Part shown: positions 60,335-64,000 of the stretch, piece after piece
Layout: every line of letters begins with the position of its first letter
Position numbering within the stretch: position 1 is the stretch's first letter
NCBI RefSeq assembly: GCF_003323745.1
Contig: NZ_QOIL01000002.1
Coordinates: 91,743-155,742 of the forward strand
Reading direction: 5' to 3'
Length of the DNA: 64,000 bases
From: Sphaerisporangium album
GTDB lineage: Bacteria > Actinomycetota > Actinomycetes > Streptosporangiales > Streptosporangiaceae
Position numbers and translations under genes: made by a program
The notes under the pieces: model-generated
The model's database searches: none
Told to the model about the DNA's origin: nothing
What the model saw: only the letters and a program-made list of their open reading frames with translations

Positions 60335-62248
60335 CTAAAGCGTGGTTAGCCGCAACCGCACCACAACAGGCAGATGATCTGAGAAAGGTACGGTCGGAAC
60401 CTCGGCCGTGACCACCTGGAGACCCCGGGAGACCAGCACGTGGTCGATGCGCTTCGCCGGGTGATCGGCCGGTGAGGTAGGGGGATCCCCGAGGGCGATC
60501 AGGGGGTCCGAGAGCCCAGCGCCCTCCAGCACGCGCATCTCCGGGTCGTCCGGGGTGGTGTTCAGATCGCCCGCCAGCACCACGGGCCGAGGCTCGGCCG
60601 GCACCCTCCCCTCGGCTAGATCCCGCGCCAGCGCCGCCACCTCGGGGGCCTGGCCGGGAGGCGCCTGGAGGTGGGTGTTGAGGATGCCCACCTCCGTCCC
60701 GCCGACGCTGATCACCGCCGCCTGGGCCTGCGCGCCCGTCGGATGGTCGTGGCGGCCCAGGGGGAAGGACTCGACGCGCTTGACCGGCAGCGACGTCAGC
60801 AGCGCGTCACCCCAGAGGGCGTCCGCCGCCGGCGCGAAGTAGTACCGCATGCCGAGCCCCTTCGCGACCCGCGCCAGCTCGTCGTGGCCGCCGTTGAGCA
60901 GCCAGCCGCGGTCCACCTCGCTGAGCAGCACCACGTCGGGACGCCGCGTGCGCGCCCAGGCGGCGATCCGGTCCAGGTCGAGCGTGCCCTTCAGCCCGAA
61001 CCCCATGCGGATGTTGTAGGCGATCAGGGTGAACTCGTTCCCCGTCACGGTGCGGACGGGCGGCAGGGGACGCCAGGACACGGCGGCCGTGACCACCGCC
61101 ACCGCGAGCGCCAGGCGCGCGGCCCCGCGCCCGGGCGGCCGCCTGACGGGGACCCGGGCACCTCTGACGGCGACCCGGGCACCTCTGACGGCGACCACGG
61201 CGACGACGACCGCCAGCGCGCCCGGCACGACGCCGTTGGGGAACCCGAGGTCGGCGTCGTAGGCCGCGTAGTAGAGGAAGACCGCGACGAGGAACAGCAG
61301 CATTCCGCCGAGCGCCCCGAGCCCGGCCCTGCGCGGCGAGGAGGCGCGCGGCAGCCCCGCCAGGCCGAGGCAGGCGCCGAGGGCCAGCGCGGTCACGGCC
61401 GCCGGGATCGCGGACGGCCAGACGATCATCGCGGCCGCCGACAGGGGGAGCAGCGCGACGGGGATCCACCGCCGGGCGGGCGGGCGCCAGGCCAGGGAGA
61501 CCATGCCGAGCTGGGCGACGACCATCAGAGCCGTCACGACCGCGACGTACGGGGCGGGCCCCTGGGCACCCCTGGGATCGGCCAGGCCGGTCGTCGCGAG
61601 GTACATGCCCCACAGGACCATGGCCGGGCCGAACGCGAGCCAGACGCCGGGGGAGGCGAGGTCGTCCTCCACCCCGGTCGCGACCCGCAGGGCCCACAGG
61701 AACGTCGCGCAGAGCGCGAGGACGCCCAGCCAGGGCAGCGGCCCGTCCCGCCACACCAGGTCCATCTGGCCGAGCAGCAGGTGGACGATGGCCGAGGCCG
61801 CGAGCCCCCCGGCCAGCATCGCGGGGACCCGCTCGCGGGCCACCGTGATCGCGCAGCCGTACAGGAAGGCGATGCCGAAGGCGACCCCCGCCCCCGCGAC
61901 GTAGAGCTGCGGCGCGCCGCCGTCCGTGGCCTGGAGCGCCAGCCGGGCGGCGACCAAGAGGACCGCCGCGCCCGCGAGCAACCGGCGGGGCCCCGCCACC
62001 CGGGCGATCGGGACGGCGGCGACCGGCAGCACGAACCACAAAGTCGCGAAAAGTCCCATCTGTTCGGGCGGGGTGTCCCCGGCGCGGCCGAACAGCGTGA
62101 TCAGCGAGGGCAGAAGGACGCGCAGCACGTCCGTCAGCAGCAGGATGCCGAGGACCGGCCCGGCCGCGGGCGCCCCTCTCAGCAGGGACGACGCGAGCCG
62201 GGACCCGCGAGGGACGCGGGCGGGGGCTTCGGTGAGAGGATCGTGCAC
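60335..62248 (-). CDS. Membrane protein with C-terminal endonuclease/exonuclease/phosphatase domain
   Basis: 637 aa. The first about 400 residues contain roughly a dozen hydrophobic segments. The last about 230 form an EEP (DNase I-like) domain: TLIAYNIRMGFG, VLLSEVDRGW (Glu ligand), ILNTHLQAPPGQ, VLAGDLNTTPDD (Asp-x-Asn) and RIDHVLVS ... FSDHLPVVV. A 21-bp repeat (61152-61193) duplicates GARVAVR just before the domain. GTG 62248 has GAGGAG 5 nt upstream; the frame stays open for 51 more codons. Possible substrates are phospholipids, phosphoinositides or nucleic acid at the membrane surface. Orientation of the catalytic domain is not predictable by eye. Confidence 0.85.
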   Translation of the reverse strand: MHDPLTEAPARVPRGSRLASSLLRGAPAAGPVLGILLLTDVLRVLLPSLITLFGRAGDTPPEQMGLFATLWFVLPVAAVPIARVAGPRRLLAGAAVLLVAARLALQATDGGAPQLYVAGAGVAFGIAFLYGCAITVARERVPAMLAGGLAASAIVHLLLGQMDLVWRDGPLPWLGVLALCATFLWALRVATGVEDDLASPGVWLAFGPAMVLWGMYLATTGLADPRGAQGPAPYVAVVTALMVVAQLGMVSLAWRPPARRWIPVALLPLSAAAMIVWPSAIPAAVTALALGACLGLAGLPRASSPRRAGLGALGGMLLFLVAVFLYYAAYDADLGFPNGVVPGALAVVVAVVAVRGARVAVRGARVPVRRPPGRGAARLALAVAVVTAAVSWRPLPPVRTVTGNEFTLIAYNIRMGFGLKGTLDLDRIAAWARTRRPDVVLLSEVDRGWLLNGGHDELARVAKGLGMRYYFAPAADALWGDALLTSLPVKRVESFPLGRHDHPTGAQAQAAVISVGGTEVGILNTHLQAPPGQAPEVAALARDLAEGRVPAEPRPVVLAGDLNTTPDDPEMRVLEGAGLSDPLIALGDPPTSPADHPAKRIDHVLVSRGLQVVTAEVPTVPFSDHLPVVVRLRLTTL

Positions 62249-62413
62249 GGGGACTCCTCGGCGCGGACTTCTGTGATCCTCAGGGCAATCGGGAGCGAAG
62301 GCAAGGGCGGCGAACGGAGCGAGCGGCGCACCGCCGAGCCGTCCCCGACCTGCGGTGCCGCTAAACTGGCAGGAAGCTTTACTGAGGAATGGTTGTGTCA
62401 CACCACGCCGCTG

Positions 62414-62431
62414 GTTTGTGATAAATCAAAC
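62414..62431. promoter_or_regulatory. Inverted repeat upstream of the ROK gene
   Basis: GTTTG-N8-CAAAC (62414-62418 / 62427-62431) with GATAAA-like sequence inside, 27 bp before the ATG. A likely promoter-operator, possibly autoregulatory. Confidence 0.45.
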
Positions 62432-62457
62432 GGGGACCGACGACAAGAGAGCATGCG

Positions 62458-63636
62458 ATGGAGCGACGTCCTGGCGTGCCCAGGTTGCTACGGGAGATCA
62501 ACGACCGGGCCGCGCTGGAGCTGCTGCTCTCCTCGGGCCCGCTGACCAGGGGACAGATCGGCGACATGACCGGTCTGTCCAAGGTCACCGCCTCTCAGAC
62601 CCTCTCGCGGCTCGAGGAGCGCGGGCTCGTCGAGGTGGTCGGAGAACAGGCGGGGAACCGGGGGCCCAATGCGGCCCTTTACGGGGTTATCGCCTCCTCC
62701 GCCTATGTGGCGGGACTCGACGTGGGCCCCGATTCGGTGACCACCGCGATCGCCGATATCAACGGGGAAATCGTGGCAGAAGTGTCGGTTTCCCCCAATG
62801 GGCACGACGATCCCGTCGCGCTCGTCCACAACGCGGTCGTGAAGGCCTGTCGCTCGGGCAAGGTCGCCCTGTCGCGCCTGAAGGGCATCGTCATCGGCAC
62901 CCCGGGTGTGGTCGACCCGCGCAGCGGCGACGTCCGGTTCTCCTTCGACCTGCCCGGCTGGCACGAGGGCAGCCACCAGGCGCTCGCCCGTGACCTTCGG
63001 CGGCCCGTCACGATCGAGAACGACGTGAACCTCGCCGCGATCGCCGAGCGCTCCGAGGGCGCGGCCAAGAACGTCGACGACTTCGTCCTGCTGTGGGTCG
63101 AGCGCGGCGTCGGCCTCGCCGTCGTCCTCGGTGGCAGGCTGCACCGGGGCCGGTCGGGAACCGCGGGCGAGATCGGCTACCTGCCGGTGCCCGGCGTGCC
63201 CCTGGCCGGGGACGTCAAGGCGGTGCCCGGACGGATGCCGTCGCTGGCGGGCGGCCTGCAGTCCCTGATCAGCGCCGAGGCCGTGGCCGAGCTCGCCGAG
63301 CAGCAGGGCTTCCCCGACCGCTCGGCCGCCGACGCCGTCCGCGCGGCCGTCGAGAGCGGCGAGGCCGGCTCGGCGTTCCTGGACGAGCTCGCCCACCGCC
63401 TGGCCCTCGGCGTCGCGTCGGTGTGCGTCGTCCTGGACCCCTCGCTGGTCGTGCTGAACGGCGAGGTCGGCAGGGCGGGCGGCGCCGCGCTGACCTATCG
63501 GGTCGAGGAGGCCGTGGCGCGCATCTGCCCGATCCGTCCCGAGGTCGTGGTCAGCGAGGTCAAGGTCCGGCCGGTGCTGCGCGGGGCCATCCTCGCCGCC
63601 CTCGACCGCGCCCGCGAGGAACTCTTCGCGTCCTAG
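62458..63636 (+). CDS. ROK family transcriptional regulator
   Basis: 392 aa. N-terminal winged HTH (ALELLLSSGPLTRGQIGDMT, GLSKVTASQTLSRLEERGLV) and a ROK sugar-kinase-like domain (VAGLDVGPDSVTTAIADING; KGIVIGTPGVVDPRSGDVRF; VTIENDVNLAAIAERSEG; GRSGTAGEIGYLPVPG). The zinc-binding Cys motif that normally follows GEIGH is absent (here YLPVPGVPLAG), so it is a divergent repressor and not a kinase. It probably senses a sugar or sugar phosphate. No transport genes adjoin in the window; targets may lie downstream. Confidence 0.92.
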   Translation: MERRPGVPRLLREINDRAALELLLSSGPLTRGQIGDMTGLSKVTASQTLSRLEERGLVEVVGEQAGNRGPNAALYGVIASSAYVAGLDVGPDSVTTAIADINGEIVAEVSVSPNGHDDPVALVHNAVVKACRSGKVALSRLKGIVIGTPGVVDPRSGDVRFSFDLPGWHEGSHQALARDLRRPVTIENDVNLAAIAERSEGAAKNVDDFVLLWVERGVGLAVVLGGRLHRGRSGTAGEIGYLPVPGVPLAGDVKAVPGRMPSLAGGLQSLISAEAVAELAEQQGFPDRSAADAVRAAVESGEAGSAFLDELAHRLALGVASVCVVLDPSLVVLNGEVGRAGGAALTYRVEEAVARICPIRPEVVVSEVKVRPVLRGAILAALDRAREELFAS

Positions 63637-63789
63637 TGGCCGAGCCTTCGGCACGGCGGTTCGGGGGTCGCGTGCCGAATGGGTGAGGTGGCCATCGGGG
63701 GAACACCGGGTGAACTGATCCGCGTCGCCTGAGGTATATGCCGTGCTGTGACCAGAATTGAAACCAGGTGACGAGGAACGGAGTGCCTG

Positions 63790-64000
63790 GTGGTCGCGCT
63801 GGACTGGCTGGGGCGATTGGTCGCCTTCCTCGGCGGCGCGGGGCCCGTTCTGTTCGGGATCGCCCTGCTGGTCGCGACCCCCTTCCTCGACCGCCTGCTC
63901 GTCCGGCGCAAGCGTCTCGGCTTCCGCGTGCTCTCCTCAAAGGCCCGCATCTTGACTCCGTCCAGCAGCAGGTCACCGGGGAGGTCGGGGACCAAGGTCA
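63790..64000 (+). CDS. Start of a small membrane protein (partial)
   Basis: A GTG at 63790 with GGAG 6 nt upstream begins VALDWLGRLVAFLGGAGPVL and continues through one hydrophobic segment (LFGIALLVATPFLDRLL) to a basic RRKRLGFRVL stretch. The frame is open to the window edge. The last about 20 residues are Ser/Arg-rich and less convincing, so a frameshift or another frame at the very end cannot be ruled out. I do not recognise the family. The intergenic part 63637-63780 shows nothing else. Confidence 0.5.
   Translation, partial: MVALDWLGRLVAFLGGAGPVLFGIALLVATPFLDRLLVRRKRLGFRVLSSKARILTPSSSRSPGRSGTKV

Noticed and set aside
63560..63995. Minus-strand ORFs at the right end
   Set aside because: Arg/Pro/Ser-rich, overlapping the ROK gene end, no ribosome site; the plus-strand membrane-protein start is better supported.

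Overview
The window is a high-GC (about 70 %) actinobacterial chromosome segment. GTG starts are frequent, 4-bp ATGA/GTGA gene overlaps are common, and many genes have no Shine-Dalgarno sequence but a TAnnnT -10 box 5-8 nt before the start codon (leaderless type). Gene content and order (rimP-nusA-ylxR-infB-DUF503-rbfA-DHH-truB ... ribF-rpsO-pnp-M16 peptidase-dapB ... dapA-rnj ... ftsK-rodZ-like-rimO-pgsA-cinA-clgR) is the conserved core of spore-forming actinomycetes. A Streptosporangiaceae-like organism (Nonomuraea/Streptosporangium type) is my best guess, inferred from memory of the families and not from any search.

Layout. 1-7915: translation and RNA-maturation operon. 8281-18895: an accessory co-directional operon of nine genes: GntR regulator, APC permease, PfkB-kinase/SIS-isomerase fusion, nucleotidyltransferase-like protein, metallophosphoesterase, LOG-type phosphoribohydrolase, allantoinase-like amidohydrolase, Asp/Glu/hydantoin racemase-family protein and allantoicase. 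From the kinase to allantoicase the seven genes overlap one another. 18974-21314: remains of a secreted (probably M9 collagenase-type) gene interrupted by an IS605-type element with a frameshifted TnpA and an apparently intact TnpB. 21673-29165: LysR regulator, ribF, rpsO, pnp, M16 peptidase, dapB. 29198-35421: menA, a GNAT, a CGNR zinc-finger regulator, a divergent MocR/EamA pair and a second GntR. 35904-39362: dapA, RNase J, DUF402. 39430-52111: a uronate-catabolism island. 52193-58969: ftsK to clgR. 59063-63636: nei-type glycosylase, Rrf2 regulator, membrane-anchored EEP-domain protein, ROK regulator. 63790-end: start of a membrane protein cut by the window edge.

How the genes work together. 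The uronate island encodes two routes. One is oxidative: uronate dehydrogenase, glucarate dehydratase, and 5-dehydro-4-deoxyglucarate dehydratase, with an ABC importer that lacks its own ATPase. The other handles unsaturated uronates: KduI, KduD, KdgK, a sodium/solute symporter and a 4-oxalocrotonate-tautomerase-like protein. Two IclR regulators lie in the island, and two separate families of inverted or repeated operator-like motifs lie upstream of the transport and catabolic genes. The nine-gene operon at 8281-18895 combines the parts of a fructosamine (Frl) pathway (GntR, APC permease, PfkB kinase, SIS deglycase) with a ureide (allantoin) pathway. I do not know of a described pathway with this composition, and it is the main candidate for a new system here.

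No tRNA, rRNA or CRISPR array was seen.
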